NCBI GenBank assembly: GCA_000961645.1
Contig: LADM01000004.1
Coordinates: 1-44,014 of the forward strand
Reading direction: 5' to 3'
From: Gammaproteobacteria bacterium BRH_c0
Lineage (GTDB): Bacteria; Pseudomonadota; Gammaproteobacteria; Pseudomonadales; Porticoccaceae
Length of the DNA stretch: 44,014 nucleotides
The notes under the pieces were generated by a model. The model searched no databases and was not told the origin of the DNA. It saw only the letters and a list, made by a program, of their open reading frames with translations. Positions 8,899 through 17,115 of the stretch are shown piece after piece (the first letter of the stretch is position 1; each line of letters starts with the position of its first letter). The position numbers and the translations under genes are program-made.

Positions 8899-10368
8899 CT
8901 ATGACTTGCCACTCGCTGGCCGGTACACCGAAATATTGGTAAACCCTTTATCCAGCAGCGCCTCACCGTGCAGACGGCTCATAATGCCGCGATCGCAATA
9001 CAGCATATAGTTGCGGCCCGTATCCAGGGTGGGGAAAACCCGCTCAAGTTCAAAGAAGGGTACTGCCCTGACCTCGGTGCCACCCGTTTCCAGTGCTTTA
9101 TCTTCTATCTCCGCAGGATGGCGAATATCGAGGATGACAGCGCCGGGCTGGGGCGTAGCGAAGATTTCCACACCCTCCCCCGCCGTCAACTCTTCGGTCA
9201 GCAGATTGTCGATGGTTTCGGTGCGGCGACTGGAGATTGCCTGCTCGAGAATCGCGAAATCAAAGTTTTCCTCTTCTCGCACCACCCGCTCGCGCTTGGC
9301 CCGAGTCTTCGGCTTGACCGAAATCACACCACAGTACTCGGGCATGCGGGCCGCGAACTGCTCGGTGCCGATGAGCCTGGCGATATCGATGATTGCGCCC
9401 TTGTCCATCACCGCCAGCGGTCGCAGGGTCAACATGTCCGACACCTCGTCGATCACCCTGAGGTTGGCAAGGGTCTGGCTCGACACCTGGGCCACGCTCT
9501 CTCCGGTGACAATGGCACCGGCCTGCATTGACGCCGCCACGCGATTGGCGGCACGGATCATCATGCGCTTGAGCACCACCCCCATGTGGCTGTTGTCGAC
9601 CTTCTCGAGAATTTCCCCCACCACCCCCTCGAAAGGCACAGTCACGAACAGCACCCGGTGACTGGCGCCATAGCGATCCCACAGGTAATGGGCTACTTCC
9701 TTGACACCCAGCTCGTGGGCACGCCCTCCCAGATTGAAGAAGCAAAAGTGGGTGAGGAGCCCCCGCTTCATGGTCAGATAGCTGGCCACGGTGGAATCGA
9801 AGCCACCGGAAATCAGCGACAGCACACTGTCCTGGGAACCGAGGGGGAAACCACCCAGTCCCGGACGGGTATCCTGGACCAGAAATACGTGCTCGCCGCG
9901 TATCTCAATGGGGACGACAACATCCGGATCGCGCATTTTTACCCCGGCGGTATTACCGGCCATGAACAGGCCGGCGCCCACATGGCGCTCCACATCCATG
10001 GAGCTGAACTCGTGGGTGCCGCCACGCCGCACCCGCACACAAAAGGTCTTGCCCGCCAAACGCTCCTGCCAGCTGGCCATTGCCAGGTCGCGGATATCAT
10101 CCAGGGTTGTCAGCGGGTAATTGTCCACTCTTGAGAATTTGGCAATACCCGGGGTGGAAGCCAGCACCGTCGCGATGGCTTCCGCCAGCTCTTCGCCGCC
10201 CTCTGGCGCCGACACCTCCAGCTTTTCCCAATCCCGCTGCACCTCGATACGAGCATCAATCGGTTTGAGCAGGCGCCGCAGGTTGTCCCGCAACTGGCGG
10301 ATAAGGCGCTTGCGCACCGGGCTGCTTTTGATGGTGATCTCGGGGAACAACTTGATGACAAAATGCAT
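8899..10368 (-). CDS. thiI: tRNA 4-thiouridine synthase / thiazole sulfur carrier enzyme ThiI
   Basis: This 489-residue protein adenylates U8 of tRNA and inserts sulfur received as a persulfide; with its rhodanese domain it also supplies sulfur for thiamine thiazole. Domains in order are an N-terminal ferredoxin-like region, THUMP, a PP-loop ATPase with SGGFDST, and a C-terminal rhodanese domain with the catalytic loop YCDRGIMS. The second disulfide Cys is in MPEYCGVIS. The full-length, rhodanese-bearing form is present. The ATG at 10368 gives the conserved opening MHFVIKLFPEITIKS; upstream in-frame sequence lacks family similarity. It is divergent from glnA. Confidence 0.95.
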   Translation of the reverse strand: MHFVIKLFPEITIKSSPVRKRLIRQLRDNLRRLLKPIDARIEVQRDWEKLEVSAPEGGEELAEAIATVLASTPGIAKFSRVDNYPLTTLDDIRDLAMASWQERLAGKTFCVRVRRGGTHEFSSMDVERHVGAGLFMAGNTAGVKMRDPDVVVPIEIRGEHVFLVQDTRPGLGGFPLGSQDSVLSLISGGFDSTVASYLTMKRGLLTHFCFFNLGGRAHELGVKEVAHYLWDRYGASHRVLFVTVPFEGVVGEILEKVDNSHMGVVLKRMMIRAANRVAASMQAGAIVTGESVAQVSSQTLANLRVIDEVSDMLTLRPLAVMDKGAIIDIARLIGTEQFAARMPEYCGVISVKPKTRAKRERVVREEENFDFAILEQAISSRRTETIDNLLTEELTAGEGVEIFATPQPGAVILDIRHPAEIEDKALETGGTEVRAVPFFELERVFPTLDTGRNYMLYCDRGIMSRLHGEALLDKGFTNISVYRPASGKS

Positions 10369-10520
10369 GGAACAGGTAATCACAGGTGGCAAAAGGTCGC
10401 TCAGTATAACCCGCCAGTCGAGCCAGCTGCATTTGACTGGCCGACAACCACACCCGGTGAGGGAGCATCTGTACCAAGTCGACGCATTAAGGCACAATGG
10501 CGCTGCTGGCCAACAGTCTC

Positions 10521-10565
10521 GCCCCAAAATGGGGCTTTTGCATTTTTCAAGCCCTTTTCTGGTGC
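10521..10565 (+). promoter_or_regulatory. Two NtrC enhancer sites upstream of glnA
   Basis: GCCCCA-AAA-TGGGGC (10521-10535) is a perfect 15-bp palindrome that differs from the NtrC consensus GCACCA-N3-TGGTGC by one base in each arm. GCCCTT-TTC-TGGTGC (10551-10565) has a perfect right half and 3/6 in the left half. The sites are 30 bp apart, about three helical turns, and centred near -128 and -98 from the sigma-54 start. This resembles the paired strong sites of E. coli glnAp2. The binding itself is inferred. Confidence 0.72.
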
Positions 10566-10629
10566 GACAATCCGTCAACTGGAAGAAGAATGCGCCTCCC
10601 CCTTGCGGACAAAACCGGCTAAATCTTCA

Positions 10630-10644
10630 TGGCATAACATTTGC
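10630..10644 (+). promoter_or_regulatory. Sigma-54 promoter of glnA
   Basis: TGGCAT-AACAT-TTGC gives the invariant GG at -24 and GC at -12 with the required spacing. Transcription should start near 10656, leaving a leader of about 75 nt before the glnA ATG. The 363-bp gap between thiI and glnA holds this promoter and the two enhancer sites and no gene. Confidence 0.83.
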
Positions 10645-10731
10645 TTGTCTCTCTGAGTCGAACTTGTAGAGCCATAATAAGTGGCAATGTAAGAGCACAC
10701 GAACAACCGAACCCCTTTTTGGAGAATACAC

Positions 10732-12138
10732 ATGTCAGAAAAAACGTTGACGCTTATCAAAGATAACGACGCCCGCTGGGTAGACCTGCGCTTTACCGAC
10801 ACCAAGGGCAAGGAGCATCATGTCACCATCCCCGCCAGGTACGTTGACGAAGATTTTTTCACTACCGGCCAGATGTTTGATGGCTCGTCCATCTCCGGCT
10901 GGAAAGGCATCAACGAATCCGACATGATCCTGATGCCCGACGACGAAGCATCCATCGTCGACCCCTTCTTCGACGAAGCCACTGTGATCGTCCGTTGCAA
11001 CATCGTCGACCCCGCCACCATGCAGGGCTACGACCGCGATCCACGCTCCATTGCCCAGCGCGCCGAGGAATACCTGAAGTCAACCGGCCTGGGCGACACC
11101 GCCTTCTTTGGCCCGGAACCCGAATTTTTCGTGTTTGACGAAGTGCATTTTGGCACCGACATGTCAGGCTCGTTCGTCAAGATCAGTTCCGAAGAAGCCT
11201 CCTGGTCTTCCGGCGAGAAGTTTGTCGACGGCAACATGGGCCACCGCCCCCGCGTCAAGGGTGGCTATTTCCCCGTTCCCCCCGTTGACTCACTGCACGA
11301 CCTGCGCGGCGCAATGTGTGGCGCCATGGAGCAGATGGGTCTGGATGTCGAGGTTCACCACCACGAAGTGGCCAATGCCGGCCAGTGTGAAATCGGTGTC
11401 AAGTTCAACACCCTGATGAAGAAAGCTGACGAAGTGCAGATCCTCAAGTACTGCGTGCACAATGTCGCCCACGCCTATGGCAAAACTGCCACCTTCATGC
11501 CCAAGCCCATCGTAGGCGACAACGGTTCCGGCATGCACGTTCACCAGTCCTTCTGGAAAGATGGCGTCAACCAGTTTGCTGGTGACGGCTATGCGGGCCT
11601 GTCCGAGACTGCCCTCTACTACATCGGCGGTATCATCAAGCACGCCAAGGCCCTCAACGCCTTCACCAACCCGGGCACCAACTCCTACAAGCGTCTGATT
11701 CCCGGTTTTGAAGCCCCTGTGATGCTGGCCTATTCGGCCCGCAACCGCTCTGCTTCCATCCGCATTCCCTACGTTGCGTCACCCAAGGGCAAGCGCATCG
11801 AAGCCCGCTTCCCCGATCCGATTGCCAACCCCTACCTGGCCTTCGCCGCCATGCTGATGGCGGGCCTTGACGGCGTGCAGAACAAGATCCACCCCGGCGA
11901 TGCCGCCGACAAGGATCTCTACGATCTGCCCGCCGAAGAAGCGGCAGCGATTCCACAAGTCTGTGGCAGCCTGCGCGAAGCCCTCAGCAACCTCGACAAG
12001 GATCGCGAGTTCCTGACACGCGGCGGTGTCTTCAGCGATGACTATATCGATGCCTACATCGGACTGAAAATGGAAGAAGTCTACAAAGTGGAACACACCA
12101 CTCACCCGCTGGAGTTTGAACTCTACTACAGCGTGTAA
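10732..12138 (+). CDS. glnA: Glutamine synthetase, type I (adenylylation-controlled)
   Basis: This 468-residue enzyme forms glutamine from glutamate, ammonia and ATP as a dodecamer and is the main entry of ammonia into metabolism. It has the FDGSSI segment, the metal and ATP motifs [13 protein letters not shown] and [14 protein letters not shown], and the [17 protein letters not shown] loop. Tyr397 in DKDLYDLP is the adenylylation site of the GSI-beta class. GGAGA precedes the ATG. Control at the promoter should be NtrC/sigma-54, matching the ntrB and ntrC genes downstream. A strong terminator directly follows, so ntrBC expression needs read-through or its own promoter. Confidence 0.97.
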   Translation: MSEKTLTLIKDNDARWVDLRFTDTKGKEHHVTIPARYVDEDFFTTGQMFDGSSISGWKGINESDMILMPDDEASIVDPFFDEATVIVRCNIVDPATMQGYDRDPRSIAQRAEEYLKSTGLGDTAFFGPEPEFFVFDEVHFGTDMSGSFVKISSEEASWSSGEKFVDGNMGHRPRVKGGYFPVPPVDSLHDLRGAMCGAMEQMGLDVEVHHHEVANAGQCEIGVKFNTLMKKADEVQILKYCVHNVAHAYGKTATFMPKPIVGDNGSGMHVHQSFWKDGVNQFAGDGYAGLSETALYYIGGIIKHAKALNAFTNPGTNSYKRLIPGFEAPVMLAYSARNRSASIRIPYVASPKGKRIEARFPDPIANPYLAFAAMLMAGLDGVQNKIHPGDAADKDLYDLPAEEAAAIPQVCGSLREALSNLDKDREFLTRGGVFSDDYIDAYIGLKMEEVYKVEHTTHPLEFELYYSV

Positions 12139-12156
12139 GCCTCTGCAGGCACACCC

Positions 12157-12191
12157 AAGCCCGTCATTCCAGGGAATGACGGGCTTTTTAT
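12157..12191 (+). terminator. glnA terminator
   Basis: AAGCCCGTCATTCC (12157-12170) pairs with GGAATGACGGGCTT (12173-12186) in a 14-bp stem with a 2-nt spacer. The stem ends in a T-run and an AT-rich tail. Confidence 0.93.
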
Positions 12192-12239
12192 TTTGTCCAA
12201 GGGGTATTACTCTAGCGTGAACCGTCAAGGATCCGGACA

Positions 12240-12800
12240 ATGAAACTGCTTCATCATCTGCCTGCCTGCCTTCTGCTCGCGACCCTCGCCATCACTGCCA
12301 CAGGCGCTGTTGGGGAGGTTTACAAGGTGGTGGATGAGTCCGGCAGAGTGACCTACACCGACAAACCACCCGCATCGAACCGGGCTGAAAAAGTTGAGCT
12401 GCCAAGGGTCAATACCCAGCTGAGTGTTGAAGTACCCGCCAAGCCCGACGAAGATTCAGAGCCTCCTGGTTCTGGTGGCGGCTACGACAGGGTCGAAATC
12501 CTCCAACCCCGCAATGGCGCTTCAATCCCCCCCGGGCAGCTGGATGTTGTCATCCAGGTCGATATCGTCCCTGAGCTACAGCCCAATCACCTGGTGTCCT
12601 TCCTTTTCGACGGCAAACCTGTCGCCAAACCCGCATCAGCCACCAGCATCCGTGTCGACAATCTTGAGCGCGGAGCGCACCGGATTGAAGCAACGATAGT
12701 GGACGAGCGGGGCATCAAGGTGGCAAGCAGCCAGGCAACTACCATCTACGTTCATCGCGCATCCAAACTGATCAATCCGGGCTCCTCGACTGGCAAATAG
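12240..12800 (+). CDS. Secreted DUF4124 protein between glnA and ntrB
   Basis: This 186-residue protein has a signal peptide (a hydrophobic stretch to about residue 24, ending ATGAVGE). It is followed by a DUF4124 domain: EVYKVVDESGRVTYTDKPP, the usual short 'YKWVDENGVTHYSD'-like motif. The second half (about 80-175) is a beta-rich region that looks like an immunoglobulin-type fold (VEILQPRNGASI, FLFDGKPV, GAHRIEATIVDERG). DUF4124 proteins often sit between glnA and ntrB in gammaproteobacteria, but no function is established. It probably acts in the periplasm. It follows the glnA terminator, so its transcription is separate or depends on read-through. Confidence 0.85.
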   Translation: MKLLHHLPACLLLATLAITATGAVGEVYKVVDESGRVTYTDKPPASNRAEKVELPRVNTQLSVEVPAKPDEDSEPPGSGGGYDRVEILQPRNGASIPPGQLDVVIQVDIVPELQPNHLVSFLFDGKPVAKPASATSIRVDNLERGAHRIEATIVDERGIKVASSQATTIYVHRASKLINPGSSTGK

Positions 12801-12823
12801 CGCACAGCCCTTTTGCGCGCTAC

Positions 12824-12861
12824 GCACCAATCTGGTGCTCGCACTCCTGCATTCCTATACA
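12824..12861 (+). promoter_or_regulatory. NtrC site overlapping a probable ntrB promoter
   Basis: GCACCA-ATC-TGGTGC (12824-12838) is a perfect match to the 15-bp NtrC core palindrome. A candidate sigma-70 promoter has its -35 (TGGTGC, weak) within the right half of that site and a -10 TATACA at 12856-12861, 17 bp apart. Binding of NtrC would then block the promoter, as described for glnLp of E. coli. The site is seen directly; the repression model is inferred. A second palindrome, TGGCAC-N6-GTGCCA at 12939-12956, lies closer to ntrB but has the wrong spacing for NtrC. Confidence 0.75.
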
Positions 12862-13012
12862 CTCTGCCACTGATACCTGCACCAGGGTCCGGATGCGCTC
12901 TCTTTCTCTTGGCCCAATACTTGCTAATACTTAAATAATGGCACCAAAGAGTGCCACAACGCACCCAGCTGGCAACCAGACAGCTACACCTTGTCTGTAC
13001 GGATAAAAAGCA

Positions 13013-14095
13013 ATGAATCAGGAAGTAAACGCCCACCTGCTACTGGACAGCCTCAGCACCGTTGTGCTGGTCCTGGACGACAGCCTCCTGATCCAGTATC
13101 TCAACCCGGCCGCTGAAGCCCTCTTTGCCGCCAGCGCGGCGCGTCTGTGTGGCGCCAGTGCAGCCGCATTGTTTTCCGGTATGGAAAACCGCATTGATGC
13201 CCTCTATCACGCCCTCAAGAATGGCAACCCCTTCACGGAGCGCAAGGCAGCGCTGTCGCTCCCCGATCAAAGCCAGGTGGTGGTTGATTACTTTGTTACG
13301 CCCATTGCCAGCAAAGGTGAGAAATTACTGCTTATCGAGATGCAACCTATGGACAGGATCATGCGCATAGACAGGGAAGAAGCCCTGATTTCGGCCCACG
13401 ACACATCGCGCAATCTGATCAGGGGGCTAGCCCACGAGATCAAAAATCCCCTGGGGGGAATTCAGGGCGCAGCACAACTGCTGGCAGCGGAACTGGACAG
13501 CGACGAGCTGCAGGAATACACCGGCATCATCACCACCGAAGTGGAGCGCCTGCGCAAGTTGGTGGATCGCCTGCTGGGGCCCAACAAGCCGGCCAAATTT
13601 GCCCCGGTCAATATTCACGAAGTCACCGAGCATGTGGCGATGCTGATTGAGGCGGAAACCCAGGGCGAACTGCCCATCGTGCGCGACTATGACCCCAGCA
13701 TTCCCGAACTGGCCGGGGACAAGGAACAGCTTATCCAGGCGACACTCAACGTGATGCGCAACGCCATGCAATCCCTCAAGGCGGCTGGCATCATTGGCCG
13801 CGGCGGAGTCATCCGTCTGCGCACCCGCATCCAGCGCCACTTCACCATCGGCAAGGATCACCACAAGGTCGTCTGCCGCCTCGATATTATCGACAACGGC
13901 CCCGGCATCCCTGCTGATATCAGCGAGCGCATTTTCTACCCGATGATCAGTGGCCGTGCGGAAGGCAGCGGCCTGGGCCTGCCCATCGCCCAGTCGGCCA
14001 TTAATCTCCACCGCGGCCTGATCGAATGCGACTCTCGTCAGGGTTACACCCAATTTTCCATCTACCTACCGATTGACTGTGATCATGACCAATAA
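13013..14095 (+). CDS. ntrB: Nitrogen regulation sensor kinase NtrB (GlnL)
   Basis: This 360-residue cytoplasmic histidine kinase/phosphatase responds to PII and acts on NtrC. An N-terminal PAS domain (about 10-115) is followed by the dimerization helix with the phospho-acceptor His141 in GLAHEIKNPLGG. The ATPase domain has N box LNVMRNAMQS, G1 DNGPGIP, and G2 GSGLGLPIAQS. There are no membrane segments, as expected. Its last 11 bases overlap the ntrC start. Confidence 0.95.
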   Translation: MNQEVNAHLLLDSLSTVVLVLDDSLLIQYLNPAAEALFAASAARLCGASAAALFSGMENRIDALYHALKNGNPFTERKAALSLPDQSQVVVDYFVTPIASKGEKLLLIEMQPMDRIMRIDREEALISAHDTSRNLIRGLAHEIKNPLGGIQGAAQLLAAELDSDELQEYTGIITTEVERLRKLVDRLLGPNKPAKFAPVNIHEVTEHVAMLIEAETQGELPIVRDYDPSIPELAGDKEQLIQATLNVMRNAMQSLKAAGIIGRGGVIRLRTRIQRHFTIGKDHHKVVCRLDIIDNGPGIPADISERIFYPMISGRAEGSGLGLPIAQSAINLHRGLIECDSRQGYTQFSIYLPIDCDHDQ

Positions 14096-15506
14096 AGCCT
14101 CTGTATGGGTTGTCGATGACGACCACTCCATCCGCTGGGTGATGGAAAAAGCCCTCAGCCGCCACAACTTTGCGGTGCGCTGCTATGAAAATGCCAACAG
14201 CCTGCTGGAAAGCCTCGAAACCGAGCGCCCCGAAGTTATCATCAGCGATATCCGTATGCCCGGCACCAGCGGACTGGAACTGCTGAAGATGATTCACAGC
14301 GAGTCGCCGGATATCCCCATTATCATCACCACCGCGCACTCCGATCTCGACAGTGCCGTGGCCGCCTATCAGGGGGGGGCGTTCGAGTACCTGCCCAAGC
14401 CCTTTGATATCGACGAGCTGGTGTCTGTGACTCAGCGAGCCGTTACCTTCAGCCGCGAACAGCAGCAGCCGCCGCCCAGCGACGCACCGCTTGTCCACGC
14501 CGACATCATCGGCGAGGCCCCGGCCATGCAGGAGGTGTTTCGCGCCATTGGCCGCCTCTCGAAGTCGAATATCACCGTGCTGATCAACGGCGAATCAGGC
14601 ACTGGCAAGGAGCTGGTGGCGCGAGCGCTGCACCGTCACAGCCCGCGGGCGCAGTTTCCCTTTATCGCCCTCAATATGGCGGCCATTCCCCATGATTTGA
14701 TTGAATCGGAACTGTTCGGCCACGAAAAAGGCGCTTTTACCGGCGCCAACCAGCGGCGGCCTGGGCGCTTCGAACAGGCCAACGGCGGCACCCTCTTCCT
14801 CGACGAAATCGGCGATATGCCTTCGGAAGCCCAGACCCGCCTGTTGCGGGTACTGGCCGATGGCGAGTTCTACCGGGTGGGTGGCCACACCCCGGTGAAA
14901 GTCAATGTGCGCATCATCGCCGCCACCCACCAGAATCTGGAAGTGCTGGTCACCGCCCACCGGTTCCGCGAGGATCTGTTCCACCGTCTCAATGTCATTC
15001 GCGTTCATCTGCCGCGCCTGGCAGATCGCAAGGAGGATATCCCGCGCCTGATACAGTATTTCCTCACCCAGTCCGCCAGGGATCTGGAAGTGGAGTCCAA
15101 GGTGGTTACCAAGGACGCCGAGCGCTACCTCTCCAACCTGCCCTGGCCCGGCAATGTCCGCCAGCTGGAAAACACCTGCCGCTGGCTGACCGTGATGGCT
15201 TCGGGACGGGAGATACTGCTGTCCGACCTGCCACCGGAACTGATGGATGAAAAGGAAGCCCGCCCCCCGGTCTCCGATCACTGGGAGCAGAGTTTGCAAA
15301 GCTGGGCGAGGACCGAGCTGGAAGCAGGACACGAGAAAATTCTCGACTCAGCCCTGCCGACTTTCGAGCGTGTGATGATAGAAGTTGCCCTGGAAAAAAC
15401 CGGCGGCCGCAAGAAAGAGGCGGCAGAACTGCTGGGCTGGGGCCGTAACACCCTCACCCGCAAACTCAAGGAGCTGAATATGACCCAGAGCGACGACGAA
15501 GACTGA
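14085..15506 (+). CDS. ntrC: Nitrogen regulation response regulator NtrC (GlnG)
   Basis: This 473-residue sigma-54 activator has a receiver domain (1-120) with acidic pocket DDDH and phospho-acceptor Asp55 in IISDIRMPG. The AAA+ domain carries Walker A GESGTGKE, the sigma-54 contact loop GAFTGA and Walker B GGTLFLDEIGD. The C-terminal Fis-type helix-turn-helix contains KKEAAELLGWGRNTLTRKL. The ATG at 14085 is preferred over an in-frame TTG at 14073. It overlaps ntrB by 11 nt, so it is translationally coupled. The likely targets are the glnA enhancers and the site at 12824. Confidence 0.96.
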   Translation: MTNKASVWVVDDDHSIRWVMEKALSRHNFAVRCYENANSLLESLETERPEVIISDIRMPGTSGLELLKMIHSESPDIPIIITTAHSDLDSAVAAYQGGAFEYLPKPFDIDELVSVTQRAVTFSREQQQPPPSDAPLVHADIIGEAPAMQEVFRAIGRLSKSNITVLINGESGTGKELVARALHRHSPRAQFPFIALNMAAIPHDLIESELFGHEKGAFTGANQRRPGRFEQANGGTLFLDEIGDMPSEAQTRLLRVLADGEFYRVGGHTPVKVNVRIIAATHQNLEVLVTAHRFREDLFHRLNVIRVHLPRLADRKEDIPRLIQYFLTQSARDLEVESKVVTKDAERYLSNLPWPGNVRQLENTCRWLTVMASGREILLSDLPPELMDEKEARPPVSDHWEQSLQSWARTELEAGHEKILDSALPTFERVMIEVALEKTGGRKKEAAELLGWGRNTLTRKLKELNMTQSDDED

Positions 15507-15516
15507 CATCCCTGCG

Positions 15517-15559
15517 CCATAAAAAAACCCGCATCTTCACAGTGCGGGTTTTTTATGGC
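15517..15559. terminator. Bidirectional terminator (ntrC / secB)
   Basis: CCATAAAAAAACCCGC (15517-15532) pairs with GCGGGTTTTTTATGG across an 11-nt loop. The A- and T-runs inside the stem serve both the rightward ntrC message and the leftward secB message. Confidence 0.92.
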
Positions 15560-15575
15560 CGGAGGTCATGCGCAA

Positions 15576-16082
15576 TCAGTGGGTACCGGCTTCTGCTTTT
15601 TCGCTGGCCTGGGCATTGGCGTTGGCCACGGCCTGCTGGAACAGCGCATCAAAATTGATCGGCGGCAACATCAGGGCGGGGAAGGTGCCCTTGGTCACCA
15701 CGCTGTCGATGGTTTCCCGCGCATAGGGGAAGAGGATGTTGGGGCACTGGGTGTTGAGGATGCCGGCCAGTTGCTGCTCGTTCAGCCCCTTGACGAAAAA
15801 TACCCCCGCCTGCTGAATTTCGGCCAGGTAAAGCGTGTCGTCGTCATCCTTCACGGTGATAGTGATACTCAGCACCACTTCGTAGTGATTGTCGTCCAGC
15901 TTGGCAATTTTGGTGCCCAGGTCCTGGCTGACCTTGGGCTTCCACTGGCGGGTAAAGGATTTTGCTCCCAGGGGAGATTCAAAAGAGAGATCCTTCAGGT
16001 AGATGCGCTGTACGGAAAACTCGATCCCGTTGCCGGCGTTATTGTCCGCTGCAACCTCTGGCTCGTTGGTTTGCTCTGTCAT
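15576..16082 (-). CDS. secB: Protein-export chaperone SecB
   Basis: This 168-residue cytoplasmic chaperone keeps precursors unfolded and hands them to SecA; it works as a tetramer. Diagnostic segments are QRIYLKDLSFESP near residue 22, the long beta region VLSITITVKDDDDTLYLAEIQQAGVF, and CPNILFPYARE with PPINFDALF. The ATG at 16082 sits 15 codons inside the longest frame and begins MTEQTNEPEVAAD, an acidic tail typical of the family. In many relatives the order is rhodanese (yibN), grxC, secB. Here the rhodanese gene ends 100 bp upstream and no grxC lies between them. Confidence 0.95.
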   Translation of the reverse strand: MTEQTNEPEVAADNNAGNGIEFSVQRIYLKDLSFESPLGAKSFTRQWKPKVSQDLGTKIAKLDDNHYEVVLSITITVKDDDDTLYLAEIQQAGVFFVKGLNEQQLAGILNTQCPNILFPYARETIDSVVTKGTFPALMLPPINFDALFQQAVANANAQASEKAEAGTH

Positions 16083-16182
16083 GTCTGAAAACCTTTGTCG
16101 GTTGTTATTGAATGGGCTGCTCCCCATTCACTTAATGGTGATTGAGGATGAATAAATCAAGGCCAAAGGACAAAATGATCAA

Positions 16183-16596
16183 TCAGCGGCTCTTGACCAG
16201 GGGCAAGCCCTGGCCAGACCACTCCGCCATACCGCCTTGCAGACGGCGCACGTTGAAACCGGCCTGGCGCAGCTTTTTGCCCGCAGCACCGGCCTGCTGG
16301 CCCATCTTGTCGGTGACGACAATCAACTTGCTGCGGTGTTTTTCCAGCTCACTGATACGGCTGTCGAGTTTGGTGGCGGGCAGATTGATGGCCCCGGTAA
16401 TATGGCCCTCATTGAATTCCTTGCTGTCGCGAATGTCCACCAGCACACCCTCGCCACTGTTCACTAGGCGGGTGACTTCATTGGAAGAAATCGGCTTGCC
16501 GCCCTTGAGGCGCTCACTGAAGGCAAATCCATAGATCAGCAGCACCAGGATGCTGACCAGAACCCACTGTTCACTGATAAAAATAAAAAAATCCAC
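16183..16596 (-). CDS. Membrane-anchored rhodanese-like protein (YibN type), catalytic Cys replaced
   Basis: This 137-residue protein has an N-terminal membrane helix (about residues 8-26) and a single rhodanese domain (ISSNEVTRLVNS, VLVDIRDSKEFNEGHITGAINLP, RRLQGGMAEW). The active-site loop normally reads C-x-x-G-x-x-[SA]. Here it reads DKMGQQA, with Asp96 where the persulfide Cys belongs. Asp at this position is the hallmark of inactive rhodanese domains, so sulfur transfer is unlikely; a binding or scaffolding role fits better. Position next to secB matches yibN of other gammaproteobacteria. Confidence 0.85.
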   Translation of the reverse strand: MDFFIFISEQWVLVSILVLLIYGFAFSERLKGGKPISSNEVTRLVNSGEGVLVDIRDSKEFNEGHITGAINLPATKLDSRISELEKHRSKLIVVTDKMGQQAGAAGKKLRQAGFNVRRLQGGMAEWSGQGLPLVKSR

Positions 16597-16638
16597 ACTT
16601 TACCCCTCGGCTGCGGCACTGCTGGCAACAGCAATACC

Positions 16639-17115
16639 CTAGATGTGCTGAACCTGGTCAATTTCGTATTCCAGCGGACCGGATGGGGTGCTGATAACGA
16701 CAACATCTCCCACTTCCTTGCCAATAAGACCGCGGGCAATGGGCGACTGGTAGGAAATCTTGCCGGCCTTGATATCGGCCTCGTCGTCACCGACGATCTT
16801 GTAGGATTTGGATTCGCCGCTCTCGACATTGACGATATCCACGGTGACGCCGAATATCACCTTGTCACCGGCTGGGATCTTGGTGATATCGATGACCTGG
16901 GAATAACTGAGTTTGCCCTCGATTTCCTGAATGCGGCCTTCGGCAAAACTCTGCTGGTCGCGGGCGGCATGGTACTCGGCGTTTTCCTTGAGATCGCCGT
17001 GGGCCCGAGCTTCGGCAATTGCCTGGACAATGCGCGGGCGCTCAACGCGTTTGAGCTGGTCGAGTTCCTGGCGCAGTTTCTCTGCACCTTCGACTGTCAT
17101 CGGTATCTTGTTCAT
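16639..17115 (-). CDS. greA: Transcription elongation factor GreA
   Basis: This 158-residue factor enters the RNA polymerase secondary channel and stimulates cleavage of backtracked RNA. The N-terminal coiled coil begins [17 protein letters not shown], includes the tip segment with acidic residues near [11 protein letters not shown], and is followed by the FKBP-like C-terminal domain ([18 protein letters not shown]). Its ATG overlaps the carB stop (ATGA), so it is translated as part of carA-carB-greA, a common gammaproteobacterial grouping. Confidence 0.96.
   Translation of the reverse strand: MNKIPMTVEGAEKLRQELDQLKRVERPRIVQAIAEARAHGDLKENAEYHAARDQQSFAEGRIQEIEGKLSYSQVIDITKIPAGDKVIFGVTVDIVNVESGESKSYKIVGDDEADIKAGKISYQSPIARGLIGKEVGDVVVISTPSGPLEYEIDQVQHI

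Noticed and set aside
12939-12956. TGGCAC-N6-GTGCCA palindrome as NtrC or sigma-54 site before ntrB
   Set aside because: The half-sites are one base too close for NtrC and neither strand gives correct -24/-12 spacing. It may still bind something.
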